DNA from: Buddleja alternifolia | Lineage: Eukaryota > Streptophyta > Magnoliopsida > Lamiales > Scrophulariaceae | DNA length: 64,000 nucleotides | Direction: 5' to 3' | NCBI GenBank assembly: GCA_019426215.1 | Contig: CM033402.1 | Coordinates: 20,341,104-20,405,103, forward strand | In this document: positions 22,515 through 33,800 of the stretch, in pieces | Layout: the number at the start of each line of letters is the position of its first letter | Numbering within the stretch: the first letter of the stretch is position 1 | Notes under the pieces: model-generated | Told to the model about the DNA's origin: nothing | Databases searched by the model: none | The model's input: the letters and a program-made list of their open reading frames with translations, nothing else | Translations under genes and position numbers: made by a program

Positions 22515-24663
22515 ATTTAAGAGAGATAAACGAGAAATTGACTGCAGAAATAAACCAGATTTATTAGATTACTTGTTTTGACTTAACCAAGAAAAATTAA
22601 GGATTTAAAATTTATCTTGGCTCCCACTGCATTTTTTAAATCCCACACTCCCATGTGAAAATCGGAAATCATCATTGGCATCGATTCCACAGCAAGTATT
22701 GAGGTCCTCAATTAATTAAATAGGTTGCGACCTAACCGGTTTCTGGCCCATTAATTATTTGAAGTGATATCTAATATCAATTTATCCAATAAATGTTTCA
22801 ATACGTTTGCCCATAGTTCACCAAATCGCAACCCATTCGATTTCTAGGTTCGTGAACTACCCGAGTTTATCCCACTAACTCCTATAATCTAGCATTTGAA
22901 TTTCACCTTGCAACCGAACAGGTTTCTGGGGTGAAATATGTTTCGATTAAGGCATTTGCATGCACTTTATAAAATTTCAAATTATTTCTAAATGTATAAC
23001 CCCCATAACTGGGAAGCATTACACATTTATAGTAATTCTAATTTTAGAAAGCTTAGTGGAGGGTGAGGATGTCAAACATCTTTTTCAAACTCGGTATAAT
23101 TTATTTGAGAGAATTTAATTCATCAAAAGATTTTGGTCTCACTTTGCACATTATTCAATTTATATAGCGTTTTATTCTATATTGATCATGCATACAAATA
23201 CTACTAATAATCATGTCTTTCAATATAAATAAACATAGAATTTAAATAAATGAATAAATAAATTCATCACTTGATCATGGACTTTTACTAGAGGGCCCGA
23301 GCCAACGGGCCATCACAAAAGGCATATATTAAACCTATTAAACATTCATGGGCCTTTTGACTTTATCAACTTTGAACTATTTTATCTCGATTCCTAAAAC
23401 AACTCATGCATTATTTTTAAAAATATAATAAATAGTTTCAAATTCGATAACCCATAAAATTAAAGGTAAAACATATAATCCTAAGTCCATGATTAGTGTT
23501 TTAATCACATAAGACATGCTCGTATCAATTAATACATGCTCGCAACATTTAATACATGCTCGCAATATTAAATCACTTATGTTGATTATTAAAATTTTAG
23601 TCAAACTAAAAAGTCCTTTATAAAATTCCTTATGATTTCACATATTCACTATTTCAATTAAAATCATTCTAGTCCAACTAAATGACTTAGATGTACGAAA
23701 TTAAGAATTAAGTGCATCTACCTTTAATTAAAATAATATGAACACATAAAATATGGAATTCTATATTTTATTTTATTATGATTTAAAGTCATCAAAAATT
23801 GGGCATACTTTTATTTGATCAAAGAGTTAATTATTAATCTCTAAGAAAAATAATTTATATTCCTTATTCAAAATGAAGTAATTTCCAAGTTGGGGGAAAA
23901 ATAATAATATTTAATCCATAAATCAATTATTGATCTCGAAGAAAAATAATTAATTAGTTCTAATTAAATATTATATTCCAATTAATCTCATTGGGCTCGA
24001 TTTCATCAAACCCAAGTCACCATCCTTTTGGTCCACTTGGATTCAATTTAATTGGGCTCAAAATAATTAATTAGAACAACATTCACGTTTATTAATTTCT
24101 TATTGGGCTAAATTTAATTTAAGTCCAAATCACCAATCTAATTGGTCCATTTAGATTTAATTAGATTAAGTCCGAACTAATTAACAAATTGAAATTGGAT
24201 AATTTCAATTGAGCTTGATTTAAATTATTCGGGTCATCATCCTTTTGATCCACCCAATTAATTAAAATCACCCAAAATTCAGAAAACAATTTCGACCCAA
24301 ACATAGCCCGTTTTACAACCCGAATCAACGAATTCGGTATCCAAACCCATGACCCGTCAGGCCACGGTCACGACCTGACGGGCCGTGACTAGGCAGGGCC
24401 GGGCCAAACGGCCCGACTGCGTTAAACAGTGCGCGAACGCACTGCTGCGCGCTTTTTTCTCGGGGCTTTCGAGCCCCATTTTTCCTCGGTATTTTTTAAT
24501 TTTCAATATCATCAAATATCCACAGATTTACAATAAATAAAAATAAAAAAACTAGGCAAAAAATCATAAAACGCAGATTTAAGAAAAATATACATTCATG
24601 CTTCAAAAACACATAAGATGCAATTTTTAAATCACGTAAACAAGATCAAATATGAAAATCAGA
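22515..24663 (-). other. Untranslated leader of the copia element
   Basis: About 2.1 kb between primer site and gag ATG. It is AT-rich apart from a GC-rich patch around 24340-24480 (CCCGACTGCG, GCGCGAACGCACTGCTGCGCGC) that could form a strong hairpin. No conserved reading frame was found. Such a leader length is long for a copia element. Confidence 0.6.
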
Positions 24664-24680
24664 GATTGGCTCTGATATCA
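24664..24680 (-). other. Primer-binding site of the copia element (tRNA-Met type)
   Basis: On the minus strand the site reads TGATATCAGAGCCAATC, starting one base after the 5' LTR. The standard TGGTATCAGAGC differs at one position. Confidence 0.8.
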
Positions 24681-24681
24681 C

Positions 24682-26470
24682 TGTTGGGTTTCATTCGAAA
24701 AAGCATAAACGCAGCGGAAGGGATTTCAAAAAATTAAACGAAAACCCAATTGGTACTCTAATTCGCATAATTGAATCTAAAAGCGTATAACAAATAAAAC
24801 TTACTCGTTAGTATGACTATGATGATGGAGAAAAACTTTTTCTTCTCCAAACTCGAAATATTGAAGCTTCTAAATCTTCAATCCTTTGGTTTGATTTTCA
24901 AACTTGAACTTGATCCGAACAACGAAAATACGTCGTCTCTAAATCGTCACGCACGGATCAACAAACGAAAAATTCCCTTCCTTCTTTCTCTATGGTCGAC
25001 GACTAGGTATAGAGGAGGGGCGGAATATTTTTCTTTCTTTTGAGAGTTATGAGAGTTGTGTATTTTTCTTTATTATTCTTCTTTGTTCTAAGCCAAAGAG
25101 TCCTTATATACCTCATGGCTTATTGAACAAGTCAAAACAAAAGAGCCCTAATATGTGGCCTGTCAAAGACGCCACTTTGAGGCCTCATAGGCGTCCAATT
25201 GGACTCTTTATTTAGCCCGAGACTTGTTTTGTTTAATTAATTTCTTATTTTCAATTAATAATTTATTATATTCAATAAATAAATTAATTAATTAAATAAC
25301 CAAATTAATTAGATAAATTAATTCATTAATATGTTTCACAAGGAAATTAATTAATAATTAATCTTATCATTATAATTAATTATTTCATCTAATGAATAAT
25401 TAATTATTTAATTTATCCAATAAATTAAAACTCCCAGAAGAAATAATAGAAATTCTTTTTTCTTCATTTTTCTTTGTCAATCCTTTAGCGCGACTTTTTA
25501 GGTTCGTTTCGTTTGGCAATGAGAGGAAACCAAAGGAAGTGGGTAACACCTAGTCAGTCACGTGGCCCACTTCGTAACCCAAACGAAAATGAATGATAGG
25601 ATCATTCCGAAACCTTCCAATCGTAAATACCGTATATATATATAAACCCTTTGTTCACGTTTCCCGGTCAAGTGAGAGTTATCATTATGTCAAACTACCT
25701 AGACTTGACCATATGTATAAATCATAATAAATACGAGATCATTGAGATCGATTTAGTGCCAAGCACAATAGTCTGTTTGCTTTGGCCAAAGACTTTGATC
25801 TCTATTTATCTATAATTATATAGGGTACATACCCATTCACTTATGAGAGAACTAATCCCATATTAGATATCTGCTAAGATTACCACTTGCTCATCAAGTC
25901 CACATTTTGAGGTTGGCCCCACCAAAGGGTGAATTGGGTCTAACTACTCTAGTAAAAGACTTAACATCACAAGTGCATCTTCAGCCTGATACTTCAGGTC
26001 AAAGGTTCACATATACCTATTACGCATAATCAGTTCAGTCATTGACAGTCACAGAGTGAAAGCCCATGTGATAGAACCGATGCGAGTCGTGTTCGAACAT
26101 ATCAGTTCCACTGACGTGTCTACAATCTTAATCTCCTATCATCCCATGATACCAGACAGGCACTCCCATGTCGGAGCTAAGATTGTAAAAGTATTCGAAG
26201 TCTTTATTTGTCCATTAAAAACTTCATATTACTTGTGAACTTATTTTAGCAATCAAGATCGATCTCTCTAGTGCCAATCTTCCTATCCCATAGGAAGTAG
26301 AGGGATCGCACTGAAAACATGGACAAAACGTTTTACACAACTTATAGATGCAGATAAGAATTAAGTGAAAACTCAAGAATGCCTTTTATTTAAGAAGAGT
26401 TTAAGTTCAATACAAGATATATGCCCTATACATTCTATCCTCTATGACATCTGAGGGCATAATCCTAACA
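24682..26470 (-). repeat. 5' LTR of the copia element
   Basis: 1789 bp, bounded by TG...CA ends (TGTTGGGTTTC on the left, ATCCTAACA on the right) and followed by AACAT. It holds AT-rich blocks near 25220-25400 and a TATA-like GTATATATATATAAACCC near 25632. Confidence 0.9.
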
Positions 26471-26754
26471 AACATATCCACCACATCCACGTTTAGGACT
26501 TTGTGTAGTCGACGCATATTGTTGAAGTCCTCCTCCTCATTCACGGCTATGTAAAGCTTGTACCGGGGAGAGATGTACTTCACAACCACCGATTCGCAAT
26601 TAATCGCTACCCATCTTCTTGTCAGATTATCGTATAATCGATCCAAGGTCATACTCTCTCCAATGGACAGGACGTGCAGTTTATCGTTGAATTTGACAGT
26701 CCCTAAACGACATTCCTCTCTGCTTGAACTAATTTTCCCCTGAGACGCTTCTGG
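26471..26754 (-). pseudogene. MULE minus-strand gene, exon with PB1/MULE-transposase-like N-terminal domain
   Basis: The open frame runs from just after a TAA (26755-26757) down to the copia insertion point. It contains GTVKFNDKLHVLSIGESMTL, VVVKYISPRY and NEEEDFNNMRRLHKVLNVDVVDM. This beta-sheet-like block, with a 'K(Y/F)..P......I.(N/D)(D/E).D...M...H' core, is what I know from the N-terminus of many plant MULE transposases. A splice acceptor (CAG just before 26746) may begin the exon. The Zn-finger, DDE core and SWIM domains expected downstream were not found in 17.6-18.8 kb, so the transposase was already lost or replaced by repeats. The family call is by pattern only. Confidence 0.5.
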
Positions 26755-27059
26755 TTATGGACGAGAATAGCTGTGAAATTCATGGTCGTCTTGGTCCATG
26801 ACTGCTCCAACTACCGTGGATGGGTTCGGACGTGATGCGGCGGTGCGGGGGCTCAACATACAGTTGTTTAGGGCTCGGTGTTCGAAAGGGTTTTGGGGAG
26901 ATGGGGATGAACTGGTGAACTAGTGGTGGGGACTGATCAGAGTTAGTGGTGGGGAATTGGGGAAATGAAGACGCAGTGGGGTGGGGAAATGGGGAAATTG
27001 AAGTCGGAGCAGGCGGGTGGGAAGGGAAGGGAAGTCTGGAGAAGAAAGAAATCCAATTA

Positions 27060-27203
27060 TTGAGGGGCATTTCTGTCTTTTTAGGTGGGTATGGAGTAAA
27101 TCTTAAAATATATTTACAAGTGGGGAGTGCAGACATGTCAATTAGTGGTGGAGACTGATTCATGAATTGAATAGTGGGTTAGGGATTTAAATCTTAAAAC
27201 CAG
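27060..27203 (-). repeat. Right terminal inverted repeat of the MULE
   Basis: Complementary to 11489-11640 with many changes. It ends exactly at the duplicated TTAAAATAA (27204-27212). The region 26780-27060 just inside is GC-richer and unassigned; it is probably the 5' leader of the minus-strand gene. Confidence 0.75.
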
Positions 27204-27212
27204 TTAAAATAA

Positions 27213-28728
27213 TATAAGTTTAAATTGGGATCAGAAAATAGAACATTCCGCTCTCGGATACAGCGGAATCGGACTGATTCCGCTGTACCCGAGAGTGGAA
27301 TCAAATAAAATATTTTTTTTATTGCATTCCGTTGTCCTTGACAGCGGAATGCAATATATATATATATATATATTTAATTAAATCATGTTTTTTCCATATT
27401 TCAAGCTCATTTTTTTTTCTTTTTTCGTGCATTTTTGGGTTTCGATTTGAACATATAAATTGCAAACTTTCATATAAACTTTGTAACCACACAAGAATGG
27501 ACTCATTTTGATACCCAGGTGAAGAAATATGACAAGTTAAAAAGGAGACATTAAAGCAATTTTTTAAAGAAAACAATAACTTTGTCTATATTTTCGGCTT
27601 ATTTTTCTCCCTTTTTCGTTCATTTTTTAGTATTGACTTGAACACATAAATTGTAGATTTTCATATAAACTTTGTAACCGCACAAGAATGGACTCATTTT
27701 GATGCCTGGGTGAAGGAATACGGTAAGTAAAAAAGCAGCATTAGACCAATTTTTTTAAGAATATAATGATTTTTTTCTTATTTTCGGCTCATTTTTCTCC
27801 CTTTTTCGTTCATTTTTGGGTTTTGACTTGAACATATAAATTGTAGATTTTTATATAAACTTTGTAACCGCATAAGAATGGACTTATTTTGATGCCCGTG
27901 TAAAGAAATATGGCAAGCAAAAAAGCATATTGCTCTAATATTTTCTTTTTACTTGCCGTATTCCTTCAACCGGGTATCAAAATGAGTCCATTCTTGTACA
28001 GTTACAAAGTTTATACAAAAATCTATAATTTATGTGTTCAAATCGAAATCCAAAAATGCACGAAAAAGGGAGAAAAACGAGCGGGAAATAAGATTTTTTT
28101 CTTATTTCCCGCTCATCCCCCCCCCTCTTTTTTGCGTTTTTGAATTTCGACTTGAACATGTAAATTGTGGATTTTTATATAAACTTTGTAACCACATAAG
28201 AATGGACTCATTTCGATGCCCGGTTGAAGGAATATGGCAAGTAAAAAGAAAACATTAGAGCAATATACTTTTTTGCTTGCCATATTCCTTTACTTGGGCA
28301 TCAAAATAAGTCCATTCTTATGCGGTTACAAAGTTTATATAAAAATTTACAATTTATATGTTCAAGTCTAAACCCAAATATCAATGAAAACGGGAGAAAA
28401 ATGAGCCGGAAATAAGAAAAAAATTATTATATTCTTAAAAAAAAATGGTCTAATGCTGCTTTTTTACTTGCCGTATTCCTTCACCCAGACATGAAAATGA
28501 GTCCATTATTGTGCGGTTACAAAGTTTATATAAAAATTTACAATTTATATGTTCAAGTCAAAACTCAAAAATGAATGAAAAAAGGAGAAAAATGAGCCGG
28601 AAACATAAACAAAGTTATTTTTTTCTTTAAAAAATTGCTCTAATGTGTCCTTCTTTACATGTCATATTCCTTCACTCAGGTATCGAAATGAGTCCATTCT
28701 TGTGTGGTTACAATGTGATTTAATTAAA

Positions 28729-28762
<34 letters not shown>

Positions 28763-28950
28763 CATTCCGCTGTCGAGGACAGCAGAATGCAATAAAAGAA
28801 ATATTTTATTTGATTTCGTTGTCGGGTGCAGTGGAATCAGTCTAATTCCGCTGTTCTCGCGAGCGAAATGTGCTATTTCCTGATCCCAATTTAAACTTAC
28901 ATTATTTTAATAATTTATATGTATTTTTATATTATTTATTTAATTTTCCT
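27213..28950. repeat. Giant palindrome, body of the foldback element
   Basis: The two halves are reverse complements of each other about a centre at 28096, where a 14-bp perfect stem (28079-28092 with 28101-28114, GAGCGGGAAATAAG) encloses an 8-nt loop. Each half holds the same parts in mirror order: a GTTTAAATTGGGATCAG end, CAGCGGAAT blocks, a (TA)n run, and copies of a 190-bp unit containing ATATAAACTTTGTAACC(A/G)CA and GAATGGACTCATTTTGAT. The eight unit copies run F-F-F-R-F-R-R-R, an order that is its own reverse complement. Transcription through it would give a hairpin with about 0.9-kb arms. Confidence 0.9.
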
Positions 28951-29009
28951 GAGGAACAAACGGGAGGAGGAAAATGATGACTTGACATGGAAAGAAAAAA
29001 AAAGATTTT

Positions 29010-30662
29010 TGATAAGAGGCATTTTTACGTGTTTTTAAGCCCCTTTGCGTTTATGTCTTAGGTTCATTTATCGCTTGATTCTTGCCACATGTGCGTTTAA
29101 TTCGTGCATTAAGTGATTTTAGGTCTTAAATGGATACAATCAAAGAACGGGATGAAAAATGACGTATAAAACAAGTTTAGGCCAAATTGCTATGCACCCC
29201 TACGCCTAGGCGCCATCTTGCCCACGCCCGGGCGCCGTATCTACACCACTTTCCACGTTCGAGCGCTTTTTCCGTATGTTTAGAGACCGAATTGGATGAA
29301 GTTTCCTTCTACAAAGTTGTAGAACTATGTGTTAGCTTCAAATGAGGACTTGAATCATCCAAATCGGAGTTTTGTGGAGAGAGTTATGAAGGAAATACAA
29401 TTACTGCGCCAGACAGAGGCAAATACTCCCAACATTCTGCTGACGGCGCCCGAGCGCCATAATTCCCTCGCCTAGGCGTGGCCACATCCGAGATTTGATT
29501 CCTTTCAGCCAAAAGATCATCATTTGATGGGGGAATGGAACATTTAAAGCCAAGAGGTCATCACATGTATGAGAGGGATGTCATAAGTATGTTTCTTACT
29601 AGATCTACTTTAGGGAATTTTATACTACTCACTTTAAGAGTAGTGGAGGACACACTAGGGGGGGCACACACTAGGAGCTGATTGGTGGTGGTCTTCTTAA
29701 GGCATTTTTGGCCATCACTTGACGGAGACATCTGGGAGGAAGAGAGAGAGGGAGGCATTTTGGCCATCACTTTTCACTCATCACCATTTCTTCATCACTT
29801 TTGGAGGGGAACAAAGAGAGAGGAGCTAAGGATTGAAGATCAAGAGAGCAAAGATCCATCATCAATCAATTGAGGGAGTTTTAATTATTTGCATTTACAT
29901 GTTTATTTCCATGAGTATGTATATGTTTGTATTAGATTTTCTTAAGGCTTTGATGAGAGGCTAATATTGTAGAACTAAGGCCATGTGAAGGCCAAATTTA
30001 TGAATCAATATATGTAAAGTTGCTCTTTGTATTAATTCTCCTATTGCTTTGTGTGTTAATTCTATGCTTTTATTCCAATCATGTGTTTGATCACCATATG
30101 CTTGCTATCTTGCCTAATCTAGTTGTTCGAGAGAAAATAGATTAGGGTGCAAGAGAATTAACACATCATCCGAAACAAATGAGGGATTGCCCTAGAAATA
30201 GGTAAAGATTCCCGGGTGTTGTTAGCCGGATTCGTTCGGGGAAGCTCTAGAACGTTAATGCGTGATTTTTGATTAGATTCTCGGATAGACATATTTAGAG
30301 AACCGTCAATTAATCATAGGATTATTATGTGCCGAGACATCGGGTAATAGTTAATTTAGGAGTTTCCACCAAAGCAATAGGAGTATAATAATTCGAAGAG
30401 TAGCTCATATATATTGACGAGTAGATTCGGTTGTAGCATGTGCCTTAGTCATTTTATCATACGTGAGATTAAATCTATAGTACGTTTCTTTTTGGTTCGT
30501 TAATTGCTTACTCGTTTTATTGCAATCTACTTTTGTTTATTTTCATTAATCATAAACTAAAATTCAAGTTTCCGTGGTTCGACAACCCGGACTTTTGGTC
30601 CACTTATTACTACATACGTCTAGTGCACTTGCTATCATAGCACGTTAGCTTTTAGCGTGTCA
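29010..30662 (+). repeat. 5' LTR of the Athila element
   Basis: Begins TGATAAGAGGC, ends GCGTGTCA. It contains CG-rich palindromes near 29203, 29225 and 29446-29477 (GCCTAGGCG, GCCCGGGCG). Small frames at 29561-29873 are repeated identically in the 3' LTR and are not genes. Confidence 0.97.
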
Positions 30663-30668
30663 AGTTTT

Positions 30669-30686
30669 TGGCGCCGTTGCCGGGGA
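30669..30686 (+). other. Primer-binding site, tRNA-Asp(GTC)
   Basis: TGGCGCCGTTGCCGGGGA lies 6 bp after the LTR. It is complementary to the 3' 18 nt of plant tRNA-Asp including CCA. This primer is typical of the Athila lineage. Confidence 0.93.
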
Positions 30687-30824
30687 CTTGTTTATTTTAG
30701 TTTTTTTTTTATTTTCACCAACATTTTTTATAATTCTTAGTTTTCGTTTATTTCTTGATTTTCTTTTATTTTCGTGATTAGTCTAATTTTGTTCTTGTAT
30801 TTAATTGTTAGGTTCTTGAGGTGC

Positions 30825-33800
30825 ATGACCCGCTCCTCAAACAAGCCTCTATACGAGTTGGAGCCCGAAATTGAACGAGTTCTTAGGACTAGTAGGCGAG
30901 CAAGAGAAATGGCCAATAATCTCAACCAAAACCCAAATGGAAATTTCCCGGACATGAACTCACCGGAAACTAGGGAGTGGTTACAAGGTGTTCTACAAGC
31001 CATGCAAGCGGTACCTCCTCCACAACTCCCGTCGGTTCGGGGTAGCTTACCACCTAGGGTCCATACCATTCCGGGGCCCGTAGTCGTACCTAATTTCTTC
31101 ACACCAAACTACCACATTCCGGCTCACATTTTTAATATGGTGCAAGGAGATCCTTTCTATGGAGAACCGCACGAATCACCACACGCTCATTTGGAAACCA
31201 TAGATGAGGCTCTTGTGACCATTCAATATCACCCACGTGATCTTGATGCGATTCGTCTAAGAGTCTTCCATTTCTCATTGAAGGATAGGGCGACAACATG
31301 GTACAAATCCTTACCTCCACAATCTATTACAACATGGAGTGAGTTGGTCGATGCCTTTTTAAATAAATTCTTTCCACCCTCAAAAATCAATGAGCTACGG
31401 AGTAATATAAAAGGGTTTAGGCAAAGGAGCAATGAATCTTTAGCCGAGGCTTGGGCTAGATATAAGGGCATGCTCCGTAAATGTCCCGATCATAATTTTG
31501 GGTTGAATGAACAAGTACTCCATTTCTATGATGGGGTTAGGTCACGTATTCGGCATAGACTCAATGCGGGTGCGGGAGGAGATCTCCTTGGGTTAGACTG
31601 TCAAAGTGTATGGGACAAAGTCGAACAGTTGGCCCGAGAAGACGAGCTTTACCCCGACGATGAAGAGGCCTCATCCTCTAAAAAGGTTGCTTGTATTGAG
31701 GCAGTAGTAGTCTTGGAACCGGAGGTTGGCAATGTTAATTATGTGGGGAATCAAAATAAACCTCGGGTGAACTTTCATATACCCGAGAATTTTCCAAAAA
31801 AGCCCAACCCCGCACAGAACGCACAACCGGGGATCTATCAAGCTCCACGACCACCCTTCAATAACCCACCCCCGAGGCAAGGCAATTTCAATGGACAAGG
31901 TCAAGGTCAAGTGCAAATGCGACCTCCCACAATCGATGAGAAACTAGATGCTCACATGAAAAAGTCCGATACATCTTTCAACGAACTTCGGAGTATGATA
32001 AAGGATATGTGTATGGAGATGAAGGATTTACGAACACAAGTAGGGCAACTTTCTAATGCGGTTAACGGTAGAGCCCCGGGGACTCTCCCAAGCGACACGG
32101 AAAAGAACCCGAAGGCCCAATGCAATGCCATAGCCTTGAGAAGTGGCAAACAATTGGAGAATGACACTGCCAGTACATCCGCGCCCGAGCACCCAGACAT
32201 GCACGCCCAGGAGCCTGATCTACCCTGTTCTGGACAAAATTCTCTGTTTCCCGCGCCCGAGCGCCCAGAAATGCACGCCCAGGCGCCAACAGATCCGCGC
32301 CTAGGTGCTGATATACGCGCCCAGGCGCCGCCTACTGTTTCTGTGGGTTTTCATCCGTCTAATCCAACGCTTTCTCCCCCTATCGAAGTTCGTCTCCCCT
32401 TCCCAAATGCTCACAAAAAGAAGCAAAAGGAGATGGATCCGAGCTTTCTTCGAATTTTGGCAATCCTTCGGGAAGTGAGAATTAATATTCCGTTTATTGA
32501 CGCCATTCTCCAAATGCCGAATTATGTGAAGTTCTTCAAGGACATACTCTCCAACAAGCAGAAGTGGGAAGAGAATGAGACAGTGTGCCTCACGGAAGAA
32601 TGCTCCGCCGTATTACTCAATAAATTGCCAACTAAGCTCCAAGATCCCGGGAGTCTCACAATCCCATGCACAATTGGATCCCTAGCATTCAAGAAGGTGT
32701 TATGTGACTCGGGGGCCAGCATCAATCTTCTTCCATACTCACTGTTTAAAAAGCTAGGCCTTGGAAATCCCAAGCCGACCTCAATGAGCCTTCAACTAGC
32801 CGACCGATCGATCAAGAGGCCCAAGGGGATAATCGAAGACGTTATTGTCCAAGTCGACAAGTTTTATTTTCCCGTTGATTTCATAGTACTCGACATGGAA
32901 GAAGATGTGGAGGTACCATTAATCCTAGGGAGACCATTCCTAGCCATGGGTAAGGCGGTAATTGACATTGCTAATGGTAAGCTTACCTTGAATGTGGGCG
33001 ATGACAAAGTTACCTTTGATGTTTACAAAGTCCTTGAACATCCTATTGATCATGACTCGTGTTATCGAATTGATACATTTGACCATTTGATTGTTGAGTA
33101 TTTACAGGACAATACAATTGAAAATTCTCTCGAACAGAATCTTATGAAATCCATGCAAGTGGACTCGGAGAAAGATGATCTAGTGGAAAAGGTTCTAAGC
33201 TTGGAGTACAAATCTTCCTCTCATTCGGGAGGATTCATCAAAGTTGATAGATCATTGTTAGGATCACCTCGCCCATCTATTGAAGAACCCCCCTCTCTCG
33301 AACTCAAACCCCTCCCCTCCCACCTTAAATATGTGTACTTGAACGACGACGAAACACTCCCATTGATCATTTCCTCATCTCTTTCAGGATCACAAGAAGA
33401 GCAATTAATGACGGTGTTGAGATCTCACAAACGGGCTTTTGGGTGGAAACTTGCGGACATCAAAGGCATTAGTCCAGCGATATGTATGCACAAAATACTT
33501 ATGGAGGACTCCACCAAGCCTACACGCCAACCCCAAAGAAGATCAAACCCACAAATCCAAGAGGTAGTAAAGAAGGAAGTGATTAAACTGCTCGACTCAG
33601 GTATAATCTATCCTATTTCTGATAGTGCGTGGGTAAGCCCTACACAAGTGGTGCCTAAGAAAGGGGGGATAACGGTAATTGAGAATGCAAATAATGAGCT
33701 TATCCCAACTCGTATAATTAGTGGGTGGCGAGTATGTATAGATTACCGTAAGTTGAATGATGCCACACGTAAGGATCATTTCCCCCTCCCCTTTATTGAC

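Larger units (their letters stand above)
18843..26470 (-). mobile_element. Ty1/copia retrotransposon (inner layer), 3' end deleted
   Basis: Flanked by the 5-bp duplication AACAT (18838-18842 and 26471-26475). The element runs right to left: 5' LTR, tRNA-Met-type primer site, 2.1-kb leader, one gag-pol frame, then a truncated 3' LTR. The LTR ends are TGTTGG(G/A) and CCTAACA. The two LTRs differ at about 6% of shared positions by eye, so this is an old copy. The C-terminal part of reverse transcriptase, RNase H, the polypurine tract and about 1.3 kb of the 3' LTR are missing. Confidence 0.9.
11489..27203. mobile_element. MULE (Mutator-like element) with Ulp1-type gene, middle layer
   Basis: The element is flanked by identical 9-bp duplications TTAAAATAA (11480-11488 and 27204-27212), the length typical of Mutator-like elements. 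Its ends are long, diverged inverted repeats. The left end reads GGGAAATTGGTGG...ATCCCCAAACCC...ATTCA..GTTCA...AATCAGTCTC. The right end on the minus strand reads ...AAATCCCTAACCC...ATTCA.ATTCA..AATCAGTCTC. Both then contain CTGCACTC and AAAAGACA(A/G)AA(T/A)TGCCC. Inside are a decayed Ulp1/C48 protease gene, two minisatellite arrays, a broken minus-strand gene and a 7.6-kb copia insertion. Without the copia element it measures about 8.1 kb. Plant MULEs carrying Ulp1 domains are known; this copy looks immobile because no transposase core is visible. Confidence 0.85.
11441..28950. mobile_element. Foldback element (outer layer), split by a MULE
   Basis: The left terminus is 11441-11488 and the rest is 27213-28950, about 1.8 kb in total. 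It begins GGGAAAATTAAATAA and, read from the right on the minus strand, begins AGGAAAATTAAATAA. The match continues without a break through AATTATTAAAATAA and on past the MULE insertion point into GTTTAAATTGGGATCAG. Identical 10-bp flanks GAGGAACAAA stand at 11431-11440 and 28951-28960. The GGGAAA ends and a 9-10-bp duplication suggest a non-autonomous MULE-type foldback. No protein-coding region is seen in it. It must be the oldest layer since the MULE interrupts it. Confidence 0.85.

Noticed and set aside
24340..24480. GC-rich patch as a separate gene or tRNA
   Set aside because: No cloverleaf or coding pattern; it belongs to the copia leader and can form a simple hairpin.
26780..27163. Proline-rich minus-strand frame of 127 codons
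   Set aside because: It spans the MULE terminal repeat and leader, has biased composition and no recognisable domain; it may be leader sequence only.
27213..28950. Long hairpin as a microRNA gene
   Set aside because: Arms of about 0.9 kb, transposon ends and a target duplication fit a foldback element; a MIR gene has a short stem.
29561..29873. Two small frames repeated exactly at 40874-41186
   Set aside because: They lie inside the two LTRs, overlap each other on opposite strands, and have no family resemblance.
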